From Chrysomallon squamiferum (taxonomy: Eukaryota > Mollusca > Gastropoda > Neomphalida > Peltospiridae): a stretch of 40,000 nucleotides of DNA. The position numbers and the translations under genes are program-made. This document shows positions 1 to 13,444 of the stretch, in pieces (the first letter of the stretch is position 1; every line of letters begins with the position of its first letter). The notes beneath the pieces are model-generated. The model ran no database searches. It saw nothing but the letters and a program-made list of their open reading frames with translations, and had not been told where the DNA came from. The stretch covers positions 19,153,410 to 19,193,409 of the forward strand of contig CM022667.1 in assembly GCA_012295275.1 (NCBI GenBank). The letters are read 5' to 3'.

Positions 1-1098
1 AAAGATCACACAAATAACAACGTACAGCATTGTTTTAGGTCGTATTTTCTGAGTTAATTAAACCTCTCGTATTATTAATTTATTTATTTACGTTTTTGAT
101 TCTCAACTACAGATTCTCGTCTGTTACTTTCGTAAATGCAGACGGTTAAGAAAAATCGTACATCAAGCGCAGATAACTCCGATCAAATTTAACAGCTACG
201 CAATAAACTCGTTCAGCGAAACAAAATATCATCACAGCATTTCTTTCGCATAGTATAATAATACATGTATATATATATATATAAAATAATAACGCCAAAA
301 AATCTTACCTTCCTTCTGCGTGCTGTTTTGTCGTTTTACTTTCAGGGATTGCGAGGCAGAGAGAAACAAACACCTGTTGCATTTATGCTGACGACAGCTG
401 TCACCGCTGCAGATAGGCGAAAATCAATACAAAGCGATTTAAAATAATTCATACTTTAATCAAAATGCGCCGTTTTACGTTAATAAGATGAACTGGCGAT
501 TTGATATAGACTCGTAGCTTTTCGTATATTTATATATCTTGGCATTTAGACATATTTAATAATAGACATTCTAATATATATATTGTTGGTTATATATATG
601 ACAAATAGATACACATATATGCACAACTGATATGAGCTCATACATTTTCATGTTAAATATATTTAGACATACCTGATAATAACTCACAGGTTAAAACACA
701 CACAACACACACACACATTCACACAAAACATATCGGGTACATATAATATAAATAATTACATAGAAACTAACAAATAAAAACACATCGACTCATGCATCAG
801 TAATTATTATTAAGCTACGTAGATTTAAACGTTCCCCAATAAACAAACGCTCACACAAAAATACACGTACTTCCAAATTAATAATTTTCCACAGACATAG
901 AAACCACACACAAATATGTACTTAAACCCTTTTGACAATATGCTAATAACGAAATACACAAACATCAATAAACATAAAATTTAGAAGCATAAATATACGT
1001 CAATAAACACAAAAATATATAAACCACCCACACACACACGCACACACTCACACAGAGAGATATTATACATAAAAGCATACCTACATACATGTGTATAC

Positions 1099-1139
<41 letters not shown>

Positions 1140-1328
1140 AAACACAAATTAAAGCATGCAGTCAAACATAGCCTCACGTTAAATATTTATAGAAATTTTA
1201 TACGTATATACATTATATAGATAATTATATAATTACACACACATATAGATAATTATATAAAACACAATCTAAAATGTACATTCAACTGTATCGTCATGTT
1301 ATATATATATAGAGAGAGAGAGAAAATA

Positions 1329-1382
<54 letters not shown>

Positions 1383-2230
1383 AAATAAAGATATATAGGC
1401 ACATAGAACCATAAATACATCGTACCTTCTGAGTACGTCAAGCGAACTGCACACAAATTACTCCCACGACGGAAAACAGTTTTAATTCCACTGAACGCGC
1501 AGCCGCCACGTCTAGTCTGGACTAACTGAATTCTCTCTCTCTCTTCAGACCTCACTCGTTTTCCTCAGAGTCTCGTGACTGAGAGACCCTGGAGGAAGCG
1601 TTAACACGACCGGACAGCAACTAGTTTATCTAATTTCCCGATCTAGACTCAGAGGCATCGCAGATGAGGGGAAAAAAAACAACAACAACTAGAGATCAAT
1701 ATGCAATTACCTTTCACACTGCCAGCGAGTTTAGTGACCGCGAGTGCCTCACAGATCAGCCAGTGTTTATAAATAACAGCAGACAGGACCTTTAATCTAG
1801 TGTTTACTTAGACGTCAGACTAGTACTAGTAGCTAATTATCTAAATTTGTTTACGTGGTCTTGCATTTGTTTGTATATGTCTGTATATGTATGTATATGT
1901 CTTTATATGTATGTATATGTGAGTGTGTGTATGTTTATGTTTGTATTTAAGTATATGTGTATATATATATTTGTATTTGTAAATATAACGAGGAGCTAAT
2001 TATCTAATATATTATATGTGTGTATAGTCTTCATTTGTTTGTGTATTTGTATGTGTATGTGTGTATAAGTTTTATTCGTGTGTGTAAGTATGAGTTGTAT
2101 TTCTATGCATATATTCGTATTTATGTCTATGTTTATATTTAACACATGATAGTACTTGTAATATACCTACTTTAATTAATCATAAAGTCTAGATAGATAT
2201 TCCACCGAGAATTGTTCACTGTCTAATACA
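1..2230. other. AT-rich non-coding DNA
   Basis: No coding signal on either strand. It contains short microsatellites: (AT)n at about 1108-1135 and 1331-1377, a small (GA)n at 1311-1322, and TGTATG-rich sequence from 1870 to 2110. A somewhat more GC-rich unique patch lies at 1430-1670 with no recognised function. Confidence 0.7.
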
Positions 2231-2247
2231 TTTATGTGTATATATGT

Positions 2248-2280
2248 AAGTATGTATATATATGTATGTATGTATGTATG

Positions 2281-2314
<34 letters not shown>

Positions 2315-2420
2315 TGTATGTATGGATGGATGGATGGATGGATGGATGGATGTATGTAGTATGTTTGTATATATCTATGTATTCATGTATATATGCATGT
2401 AAGTATGTATGTAAATAAAT
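2248..2420. repeat. (GTAT)n/(GGAT)n microsatellite
   Basis: Tetranucleotide repeats of GTAT interrupted by a block of seven GGAT-type units near 2322-2350. Confidence 0.9.
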
Positions 2421-2440
2421 ATTATGTATGTATATATGCA

Positions 2441-2872
2441 TGTATGTACCTGCTGATCTATGTATATAATGTACTTATGTATGTATATGTAACAGATACA
2501 CGGACATGAATTCATAAATATTTCATCTCACTGCTGACTACAATAGAAAAACGTATTATTAGTTTCTATGGTTACGGAATGAGACTTAAAAGGAGTAACG
2601 TCTGAATTAATATTTTGACGGTGATGAAACAGGTATTAGCGGACACTGGCGAGGATTGATCGTTTGACCTTTCACGCCCGAGTCAGACATGCTGACGTGG
2701 AACTGCAAGCAATTACTACTGGAAATCTATTTATTGGGAATCGTCTGCGTGTGGTTAATGTCCGTGTTAATTACACTCTGAGTACTTGTGTCATATGTGA
2801 AACGCTCATTTCAGTGCAAAGCACCGTCAGCAGATTTCCAGTTCATGTCTTGCTGAATTACAAAATAATAAT
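2441..2872. other. Non-coding stretch, nothing recognised
   Basis: Unique, moderately AT-rich sequence. The 70-codon frame inside it has no family resemblance. Confidence 0.6.
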
Positions 2873-3242
2873 ATAGCAACATTAACATCCTACTAAAACA
2901 ATACTGAGGAAACAGTATGGACATTACCATTATGTTTTAAACAATAGCGTGTGTGTGTCTATGCATATATATATATATATATATAAAATACAGCAAAATT
3001 AACATCCTACTAAAACAATACTGAGCAAATAGCATCGACATTAACATTGTGTTTTAAACAATAGTGTGTGTGTGTGTGTTATACTGTATATATATATAAT
3101 ACAGCAACATTATCATCCTACTAAAACAATACTGAGCATTAAGTATCGACATTAACATTGTGTTTTAAACAATAGCGTGTTTGTGTCTATGTGTATATAT
3201 ATATATATATATATAAAATACAGCAACACAGACATCCTACTA
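2873..3242. repeat. Tandem repeat, period 111-119 bp, three copies plus a partial
   Basis: The block CATCCTACTAAAACAATACT recurs at 2886, 3003 and 3114, with a truncated copy at 3233. Each unit has a conserved part (ttaaacaatag..gtgtgt) followed by a variable (AT)n stretch, so length differences lie mostly in the microsatellite. Confidence 0.9.
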
Positions 3243-3463
3243 TGGAACCCTTTGGAAAAAAAATGTATTATTATCACCAGTATTAATGATAAAATAACTG
3301 GTATTTCCCAACATTAATTGCTGGGTGTCGTTTTACCCGCGAGCTCTCTGTTTGTATAAACCGTTCAGTTTATTTTGTTTAACTGTATCACACAGGTCGT
3401 TATTTATTATTGAGCAGAATATCAAACACTTGTTATTTTTAATATACTCTCTTCAGAACAAGT

Positions 3464-3567
3464 CTATCTATCTCCCTATCTGTCTGTCTATCTATCTTTC
3501 TATCTATCTATCTATCTGTCTATCTGTCTATCTATCTATCTATCTATCTATATCTATATATATATCC

Positions 3568-3599
<32 letters not shown>

Positions 3600-3635
3600 G
3601 TCTATCCATCAGTCTGTCTATCTGTATATCAATCT
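3464..3635. repeat. (TATC)n/(TGTC)n microsatellite
   Basis: Alternating tracts of TATC and TGTC with a short TATATA interior. Confidence 0.9.
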
Positions 3636-5140
3636 ATGAAACGTAATATGAAACTTCATACAGTCAGGACAGCATATACCAGTGTTTTTGATCAGCTATT
3701 ATCACTGTACACAAGTGTAAATGACAGGCTGCATATTGGAGAAATAAAAAGTTCCGATCTTTCAGCTTACCATGTCCAGTTTTCTAACTCGTGCGCGCAT
3801 GCTCAGTACCACAGACTTTTGGTATGACTGCCACAGAATCGGTCTCAAATGAGGAGTCTCACGTGGGATATTTCTCGCTCAGTCAAAACATTCATCTGTA
3901 ATGTGTCTGTGTGTCTTCTGAACGTGTTTTCCTTCGTCTGTGGGGAGCTGAATGTCAAAAGCTGATGTTAATCAATAGCGCACTTGAAAAGATGACTGAA
4001 TTATATGAAGTGGATTTACTGTTTCTTTAAGCATTTGCAGAGTCATTGAAAAGGAGAAAAAAAAATTATTGGTGTCTCAGTGAGTTGACAATGGTTGTTA
4101 AGTTTTTTTTTTTTTTTTTTTTTTAACAAGGAAGAGATAATAATAATTTGTAGCTGGCAACTAATTCAGATGAACATTATGTTGCGTTAATTCCGTTTGG
4201 CACTTCCTCCTTATTTGACAAAGCTCTGGGGAAGTATTTATTTTATTTTTAATACAGGAAAATAATGTTCAGTTTGATACCAAGTAATGGACTTCGTGGG
4301 TCAGTTGGGCATCAGAGATAAGTTAAAAATGACCTGATGAGTGAATGTGTGAATCAGTGGGCTAGGATTTGCAATTATAGAACTGTATTTAATTTTAACA
4401 TAACTGAAAAGGATAATACAGTATAAACCATTGTTTTTTTCTGTTTCTTTCTTTCCTTTTATCGTTTTGTGTATAACTTTTACGTAATAAACTACTAATT
4501 AAGATTATTTACAAGTAATATTAATATTTCAATCATCATATGAAATTTGTTATGACTAGACATAGTCACTAAAAATAATTTTAAAAACATATTTCACGTA
4601 GTTATAAGGGAGACAAATCTTTTTCTTTATAATCATTTAAGAGTTGTCTAACATTATACGCTTTTACAGCTAGAATATATATTTTTGCATGAAAATTTCT
4701 TCAAAATTTTCATTTTTTTACTCGAATTAATGAATTTTCACAAATCAGTGATTAAAAACACATAAAAACACCTCAAAGTTGAAACTAAATATTTTAGTGA
4801 TGCTAAGATTAAGTTACAATTTTCCTAAATTCACAATTTGTAATTTGCAAGGATAGTTAAACTATATATTTTTTTTCTGTTGGATTCGAGCAGCAAATGT
4901 TTGCTGATATTAAAATATTTCAATAAAATAAGAAAGTGGGTTGGCGGACATGCGCAGAGGTGAACATTTTGATTTTTAAAAATGACTATCATATCGTTCA
5001 GAATTCAACACTAAAAAAAACAACAATAATAAAAATAATAATAATAAAAATAATAAGAAGAAAACAATAATTTAAAAAAATATATAATTTTTTTTAAAAA
5101 TAAAAAAATAAAAATAAAAGGTGATGAATATTTATGTGTA
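3636..5140. other. Non-coding AT-rich stretch
   Basis: Nothing gene-like. It includes 22 T at 4103-4124 and an A/AAT-rich run at 5010-5120 leading up to the MITE. Confidence 0.65.
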
Positions 5141-5442
5141 CAGGTACCGGACCAATTATCCGGACTCCTTGGGGTCTGAGGCATTCCGGATTTCTGGATT
5201 TTCGGTAAATAATTAGGTATAAACGTTTTAAAATTAAAAACATAAAAGAAAACTGACATACCACAACCCGAAACGTAAACAATGCGGCGAGTGAATGAAC
5301 GCCACGCGGCTTGAAAGAGTACTTCCGGCCTGGCGAGGACAACACCCGCGCGCGCAAACCATGAAAATAGCGTCGGGTAAAAAAATTCCGGTTTTCTGGT
5401 CATTCCGGATTTCAGGACGCCGAATAATTGGTACGGTACCTG
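5141..5442. mobile_element. 302-bp pogo/Tigger-like MITE
   Basis: The element begins CAGGTACCGGACCAATTATC and ends with a near reverse complement. About 25 of the first 29 bases pair between the ends. TA stands on both outer sides (5139-5140 and 5443-5444), as a TA target duplication would. The termini contain repeated TCCGGA, TTCCGGATTT and TTTTCGG strings of the kind seen in pogo/Tigger ends (known family feature). The interior (about 5275-5370) is markedly GC- and CpG-rich against AT-rich flanks and encodes no transposase, so the element is non-autonomous. The right end abuts (TA)n(CA)n. The superfamily name is by eye. Confidence 0.75.
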
Positions 5443-5452
5443 TATATATATA

Positions 5453-5454
<2 letters not shown>

Positions 5455-5538
<84 letters not shown>
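5455..5538. repeat. (CA)42 microsatellite
   Basis: A perfect CA run starting 12 bases beyond the MITE's right end, a potential Z-DNA former. Confidence 0.97.
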
Positions 5539-5542
<4 letters not shown>

Positions 5543-5805
5543 ATATGTATCTGGGTATATCTATCTATTTGTCTAATCACCTGTGCATATTTCGCGAGAC
5601 TTTCACGTTCACTAATAATTATAAATACTCAAGGTTTAGATGACCTGTGCCAGCGTTCAGAATACAGTGTGAAATTGTTTACTTTGAGAGCGCCGTAACA
5701 TTTCACAGAAGATTATAAATCGATGTTTAAAAGCAGACTGATAAAAGCTTTCAGAAATAATCAGCTTTTTATACTACTCTTCTTTACTTGTTGACCTGCT
5801 ACATA

Positions 5806-6327
<522 letters not shown>

Positions 6328-6633
6328 CGCTACTATCTTTGCACTGTTGTTCTATTCATTATCACTTTCTCTTATTTTAATTTTTTTTTCTCTTTTGTCT
6401 TTCTCTTTCTCGTGTTCTGCCAAATTAACATATAGCAGAAAGAAAATAAATGGTAGTTGACAATTTGATAATTGTAGCCTGGAGAAAAGTTACACGTTTA
6501 CACACGAAATGATGTAATTATCGCAGTGAAAGAAGAGAAAGATGTCAGAGAGAGAGAGAGAGAAAAAAAATGATAATAATAATAAAAAGGGGAAAGAAGT
6601 AAACAAAGTAAAAAAAAAGAGTAAGAAAAACAG

Positions 6634-6664
6634 CAATAATAACAATAACAGCAGCAATAACAAT

Positions 6665-6720
<56 letters not shown>
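6634..6720. repeat. (AAC)/(CAACAG)/(CAG) triplet tract
   Basis: Hexamer CAACAG repeats followed by CAG repeats. The glutamine frame is interrupted by TAA upstream and no exon borders are seen. Confidence 0.9.
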
Positions 6721-6725
<5 letters not shown>

Positions 6726-6767
6726 TCAAGACAGAAAAAGAGAAACATATACAGTGAAAGCAGGGAA

Positions 6768-6769
<2 letters not shown>

Positions 6770-6848
<79 letters not shown>
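6770..6848. repeat. (GA)n microsatellite
   Basis: About 80 bases of GA on the + strand, the reverse polarity of most other CT/GA tracts here. Confidence 0.96.
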
Positions 6849-6853
<5 letters not shown>

Positions 6854-7202
6854 GGGCTGAGATACAAGAGTGATGAACACAAAATAAAGCCAGGCAAGAC
6901 AAAGTGACAGGAATGTATTAAGCTGACAGCGCCAGAACAACGTAACATTTAGAAGTGACATCTGAACTCATAACCTGACGTCATCGAGTTTCTGTAGTAC
7001 GCAAACATGTCAAACTGACAAATGTCATGGAGAAAAGACATTCTTGTCTTACAGCCAATATCGATTCTTTGTGAGAGTTAGATATAAGCGCAAACCAGTG
7101 ACCTGGACACTATGCACACAGCAAAGCTGAAACATTTCCCGTTCCTGCCAACCCTCCATCTTTTACTGATTAAAATATAATGCTCATTTACTTCACTTTC
7201 TA
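6849..7202. other. Non-coding stretch
   Basis: Unique sequence with no gene seen. It includes a perfect TGACGTCA at 6976-6983. Confidence 0.6.
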
Positions 7203-7405
7203 TCTGTCTGTCTGTCTGTATTTGTACATTTCTATGTACTTGTCTGTCTGTCTGTATTTGTACATGTCTATGTAAAAGTGTCTGTCTGCATTTGTACATG
7301 TCTATGTAAACTTGTCTGTCTGCATTTGTACATGTCTGTCTGTCTGCGTTTGTACATGTCTATGTAAACTTGTCTGTCTGTCTGCATTTGTACATGTCTA
7401 TGTTG
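7203..7405. repeat. Irregular minisatellite of TGTC plus a spacer
   Basis: About six units of (TGTC)n followed by gcatttgtacatgtctatgt. Period varies by roughly 30-46 bp with the number of TGTC copies. Confidence 0.85.
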
Positions 7406-8180
7406 TCTTCTTTTCGATGTGTCGGTCCTTTCATCTGTCCGCTTTGTCTGTATCTTTGTCCGCTTCTTCATTTGTCACCTACCAGTCAGCAACCCATCCA
7501 TATAACTATGTCCATCGATCCATTCACCCATCCATCCATCCATACATCCATACAAAGATTCATAAACAATACACAGAGATCCAACCACCCACTTATACCA
7601 GTAATATTGAAAAACTCAGTGATCCCAACAAACAAAATATTCATCCATTCACTGGAAAACGGCTCCGTTATGATCAATGAACAGCTGTACACGTTATACA
7701 GATTTCGTGGGCGTCTAAACATTTTGACGGTTTATTGCGGTTAAAGTTCAGTCAAGGGTTTAATAGTCTTCACGATGTGCTGAGCAGTATCAAAGACACA
7801 TCAGATATTTATCCAGATCCATGACAGCACGCCATTAACTGTCAGTAATGTTACAGTATGACAAAGTGAAAAGAAAAATGTGTTTCGAATATTAGAATAA
7901 GTGAATAATTATATGTATGTGCGTTTCTGTGTGTATGTGAGTATATGCGTATGCATGTATGTGTGTGTCTATATTTAAGTCTGCGTGTACGTGTATAATA
8001 TATGTGTGTGTGTGTCTGTGTGTATATGTATGTATGTATGTGTATGTAAGTATGTGTGTATGTGTGTGCCTAAGTATGTCTCTATATATGTTCGTATATA
8101 TATCTATGTATGTACAACCTAAAAAATAATCAATAAATAAAAAAAATAAAAAGAAAACAGTATTTCACAGGTCTTCACAG
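7406..8180. other. Non-coding stretch with minor repeats
   Basis: Contains CCAT repeats near 7525-7545 and GTAT/GTGT-rich sequence from 7910 to 8110. Two overlapping frames of about 120 codons show no family resemblance. Confidence 0.6.
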
Positions 8181-8184
8181 AAAT

Positions 8185-8530
8185 AAACAGAGGAGAGCTG
8201 CTTAATAAGAGGAAAGTTTTATAAACACAGGAGAGCTGTATAAGCAGAGGATTGCTGTATAAACATAGAGAGCTGTATAAGAAGAGGAGAGCTGTATAAG
8301 CAGAGGAGAGCTGTATAAACAGTGGAGAGCTGTATAAGCAGAGGAGAGCTGAATAAGCAGAGGAGAGCTGTATAAGCAGAGGAGAGCTTATAAGCAGAGG
8401 AGAGCTGAATAAGCAGAGGAGAGCTGTATAAACATAAGAGCTTATAAACAGAGGAGAGCTGTATAAACAGAGGAGAGCTGTAAAGCCAGAGGCGAGTTGT
8501 ATAAACAGAGGAGAGCTGTATAAGCAGACG
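8185..8530. repeat. 19-bp minisatellite
   Basis: The unit ctgtataagcagaggagag recurs roughly 18 times with substitutions (aag/aaa, gta/gaa) and small deletions (ctgtata to cttata). Confidence 0.93.
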
Positions 8531-8665
8531 ACAAAAGACAAGGAACAATCAATATGGCGCTAGCTGTGCGAGTGTTGTAGAATTAATCAAATAGTGAGAT
8601 GTAATAAGAGCGGGGGATTTATTCCCAGGAAAAGACATCTCGGAACTGAGCACACAACAACAGAA

Positions 8666-8732
8666 TGTCTGTCTGACTGTCTGTCTGTCTGTCTGACTGT
8701 CTGTCTGTCTGACTGTCTGTCTGACTGTCTCT
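8666..8732. repeat. (TGTC)n with TGAC variants
   Basis: TGTCTGTC runs broken at intervals by GACTGTC. Confidence 0.9.
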
Positions 8733-8948
8733 GATCTGCGCGGCCACCGAGGCACGGCTCTTTCGATTTGTTTTTGCCCATCAGTCAGTAAACAGCCGAG
8801 CACGCGTTGAAAAGAAAATTCAGATACGTATCTCTTTCTCTTTGTGCCGTGATCGAGTTTATGTTGTATCATTCACACTGTGGCGTGTTTCTACTTTGAT
8901 ATCATCTTATCTAATCTTTTTTTTAAATTTATGTCTCAAATCCTTGGA

Positions 8949-8951
<3 letters not shown>

Positions 8952-8984
<33 letters not shown>
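8952..8984. repeat. Poly(A) run of 33
   Basis: An uninterrupted A tract. No retrotransposed sequence is recognisable to its left, so it is not called a retroposon tail. Confidence 0.95.
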
Positions 8985-8986
<2 letters not shown>

Positions 8987-9277
8987 AAAGACAATTGATA
9001 AAGAAAAAGAAAAATGAGAAAAGGTTCAAAAACGTCTTTCTCTCAGAAGGTTGCGATTTATTTTGAAAGTGACTGAATCTTTATGCAGTGATCTCACTGA
9101 AATAGATAGAAATGGTCCGACAAACATAATGAGCAGACAGACAGACAGGCAGAAAGTCAGAGAAACCGCTAAACTGACAAAAAGACCATTGGCTGAAGTA
9201 ACAGATAGAAGAATGGATAAGTGAGAAGGGAAACAAAAAATAATTCATGTTTTTTAATTCATGTTTTTTAATTTATG

Positions 9278-9323
<46 letters not shown>

Positions 9324-10600
9324 GCAAAGTCAGACACAACGTATTACTGAAAACTCAGACATATATACACACACACAAACAGACACACCTCTTTTAATCA
9401 TGATACTAAAAAAGTAAGCCCAATGAAAAAACACGACAACATAGTCTTTCATTAACGTCCTTAAACAGCAGCATTAGCTTTTAAAACGTTTTAAAGATTT
9501 GCAATGAATGAAAATCCAGAATAACTGTTTTCATTCACTATTCTGAAGACAAGGTGACGTCAGTGTTCAAAGGCGAGGCACTCTTCAACGTAATTCACAC
9601 TAAACTGCAGTTTCACGACAAGAAAATAATGAGTTTCATAACAACAATCGAAATAGTTTATTAGACCAATTCGGAATGTTTAAATAATCTACAGCAGACG
9701 TTCAGACTGAGCCAAACGGAAGTGCCTCCGTAGGTGAAGGTCACGGTTTCCGGGCATGTCGTATTGTACATTAATATATGAAGATTGCGTCTGCGCTGAC
9801 GTGGGTTTTGACAATATTTTATTACCAAGATTCTGAAATACTGAACTTTTAGGCCTGACAGATCAACATCAATTCAGGGAGACCCTAAAATTATTTAAGG
9901 TAAAGTCTTAAATTAATTTTGTTTTGTTAAAGAAGAAGAAGAAGAAAATAATAAAATAAAATAAATAATAATAAAAACAAATAAAAACGAACAGGAAATA
10001 AAGAAATAAAGGAGGATATAACGATTGTTTATATGCCATTAGCGAAATAAACTGAATTTGATATGACTATCGTATTGTTTTAGAAACACGATAATAAAAT
10101 ACTTCTGTTATGATGTTACAGTATACATTTATGTATATGTATATATTTATATGTATATGTATATATTTATATGTATATGTATGAGTCTGTATGTGTGTGT
10201 GTGTGTATGAATGTTTGTATATGTGTGTGTGCATGTGTGTGTATGTATATGTATATGTGCACATGAATAACAATTACATTCAGCAAAAACTTTATTTCCC
10301 CCTCGCCTTTTTTTTCTCCCCATTTTTTTTTTTTTTTAAACGTAAACTCGCCAGTAACTGACTACAGTTTAATCAAACTTTTACAGCAGGTTTAAAACAC
10401 GTAGAAACGTGATTTTTCTCCAAGTGTAGACGAGATGGGAAATTGACTGCTTTAAACAGAACACGTAAAAGCTCGCAGAGTTGATTAAAGGAGGAGAGGA
10501 TAATGAGAAAACACTGGTGAAAAGAGAGTGAGATTCAAACAGTCCAGATATCTGTTAACTAGGCGTGGCTGGGATCTGGGAAATTAGGCGTGGGAGGCTG
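8985..10600. other. Non-coding stretch
   Basis: No gene seen. It holds (TTA)n at about 9281-9323, TATG-type repeats at 10120-10265, and TGACGTCA at 9555-9562. Confidence 0.65.
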
Positions 10601-10608
10601 AAGTTTTC

Positions 10609-10920
10609 GCTTGCGGGTTTTCAGTATGATAAGTCTAACAGTGCTTCGTGAAATAAATTCTTTGATAACTACAGAAGACTAGTTAATGCAGATAAAAAAA
10701 AAAATAAAAATAAAAAAATAAAAATACTGTGGATTAAATATAACATGGTTAAAAGACATAGAAATAATATTCAGAATTTCACTGATTTTTGGCTTGTGGG
10801 TTTTCAGTGTCATAAATCTAAACAGTACTTCCTGAAATAAATTATTTTATAACTCTAGAAGACTAGTTGATAGAGATACAATGTAACATGGTAAAAGACA
10901 GAAAATTAATATTCAGTTTG
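10609..10920. repeat. Diverged tandem duplication, offset 182 bp
   Basis: cgcttgcgggttttcag at 10609 recurs as ggcttgtgggttttcag at 10791. Both are followed by matching taaatct/aacagt, cttc.tgaaataaatt, agaagactagtt, taacatggt and aatattcag blocks. An A-rich insertion separates parts of the first copy. Confidence 0.85.
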
Positions 10921-11003
10921 CTTTCATACAATGTTACTGAATCCAAAAATATATAGATGTTGTAACATAGACACAGACAAATACACACACACACTATCTA
11001 TGT

Positions 11004-11196
<193 letters not shown>

Positions 11197-11543
11197 ATAT
11201 ATATGTATGTGTGTATGTATATAAAAGGACATACAGAAACAACTCTACGTCGTCAGAATAACGCCCAAATCTACTTATTTATATAATTTATATATCATCC
11301 TATCTCTGTCACAAGTAAACAAGTGTATCTATATAAGGCTAAAACACAAGTACAAATGTAGAAACATCTTAAATAAAGCTCAGTTATATTTTATGTAAAC
11401 GACTGTTTATATTACATAAAAGTACAAGAAAATTTTCTCTTTGTTATTATAACGAGTTTTCCACTGAAAACAGGTCCCTGTGGATTTTACATCCTCTTCA
11501 TATAAGATAGATTAAAACTTTTATAACTGAATGAACTACTTAT

Positions 11544-11550
<7 letters not shown>

Positions 11551-11633
<83 letters not shown>

Positions 11634-11768
11634 TTCTCTCTTTCTGTCTCTGACTCTCTCTTTCTCTCTCTTTCTGTCTCTTTCTCTCTCTGTCTCTTTG
11701 TCTCTCTCTCTGTCTCTCTTTCTCTCTCTTTCTGTCTCTGTCTCTCTCTCTTTCTCTCTCTATCTCTA

Positions 11769-11863
<95 letters not shown>

Positions 11864-11964
11864 TTCTGTCTCTGACTCTCTCTCTTTCTCTCTCTTTCTG
11901 TCTCTTTCTCTCTCTGTCTCTTTGTCTCTCTCTCTGTCTCTCTTTCTCTCTCTTTCTGTCTCTG

Positions 11965-12055
<91 letters not shown>

Positions 12056-12066
12056 CTCTCGCTCTC
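11551..12066. repeat. Compound (CT)n tract with a duplicated interrupted block
   Basis: A 515-bp pyrimidine tract. The series of interruptions at 11620-11755 reappears at about 11850-11980: TGAC at 11651 and 11873, TTTG at 11697 and 11921. Confidence 0.95.
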
Positions 12067-13400
12067 GCAAATGAAAACACAGACAGAAGTAATTATATAT
12101 ACATATTTCAAATTGTAATGAAAGATTGTTTTCTTTTTTAAGGCTTATTTAACTTTTTAATGGCAACCCATGGGATAGTCATTATCGACAATATGTTACT
12201 GCTACCAATTTGAAAATAAACAGACTGCAAATACTGCTGATAGAAAAAATGTTACAAACCTCACTGCTCAAATTTAGTAAACGATTTTCTGCCTACAGGA
12301 TAAAAATGGAACTTTTAATTGCATCTTTACCAAAAATACTGGATTAACTTTTCTAACTGATTATATTTTTTACGTATTAAAGAAAAACACCAAAACAAAC
12401 AAATTAAAATTAAAATAAAGAAAAGAATTGTTTCACTATGCTTTACATCTAAGACAAAAGACACTTAGCAACCTACCAAAGGGCACTGTTTGAAAAACGA
12501 CTTACACGCTTAGTTTGACGTTCATTTTAATAGATGATTTTTTTTTATCACAGCAAAGAGCTGAGAAACTGGAGTCCTTCATATTAAATAAAGATTCCCA
12601 ATTCCCTTCCTGCCATCACTCATTACTCGAAAACAGAAATAAGCACGTGAGAAAAGTTAATATACCATGGAAACAATATATATATTGCCTTTTTCTCTGT
12701 CTGTCTATAATCATAATCATATATCTATTTATGTCCGTCCTCTTTGACAGTTTATATATCATTCTCTTTGTCTCTCTTTTGCACGCGCGCACTCACACAC
12801 ACACACACACACACACACACTCGAATACACACATATTATCATAAATACATCTACACTCAGATATACTCTGATATATAAACTCTCAAACAACAGTTTTTGA
12901 ATTTTGTATGTGTCTGTCTATCTGTTATATATCTATATGTTTACACGTGTGTCTATTTCTATTATTATTATATCATCTAATTTTATTATTTTATTTATTT
13001 GTTTATTTATCGATTCATATATTCTGACAGTAGTCTAAGAATTGCTTTTTATATATATTTTTTTTACAATAATTAATTTATTATTAACATAAACAAACAA
13101 AAAAAACACACCAAAAAACAAACAAATAAATCTACGACTATTAGTCAAAAGAAAACAAACCAAATAAGACTCAAATAAAACTAAAATAAAACCGATCAAA
13201 AAATGTCGTGAGCGCAAAATCCCTTAAACTCAGCACTTACGGTGAATCAAATTGAAGCAATAATTCCATACACAAATATAATTACCAATCTATTTAGGTA
13301 AAAAGCAATTAAGCGCTCTTTTAATTTACAGTCAGAGGAAGTTAAACAGAGTGATGGGCCTTGACGCGCTAAGTCGATAAATATTTAATAACTGACGAGG
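12067..13400. other. Non-coding stretch
   Basis: AT-rich with no gene seen. A (CA)n run lies at 12793-12820. Confidence 0.65.
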
Positions 13401-13407
13401 CAGGAAA

Positions 13408-13444
13408 AGAAGAAGAAGAAGAAGAAGAAGAAGAAAAAGAAGAA
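13408..13444. repeat. (GAA)n triplet run
   Basis: About ten GAA/AAG units. Confidence 0.9.

Noticed and set aside
6634-6720. A polyglutamine-coding CAG tract
   Set aside because: The Gln frame meets TAA just upstream, no exon borders or flanking coding sequence exist, and the other frames give only Asn/Ser runs.
8952-8984. 33-base A run as the tail of a retrotransposed gene
   Set aside because: No recognisable gene-like sequence or target duplication beside it.
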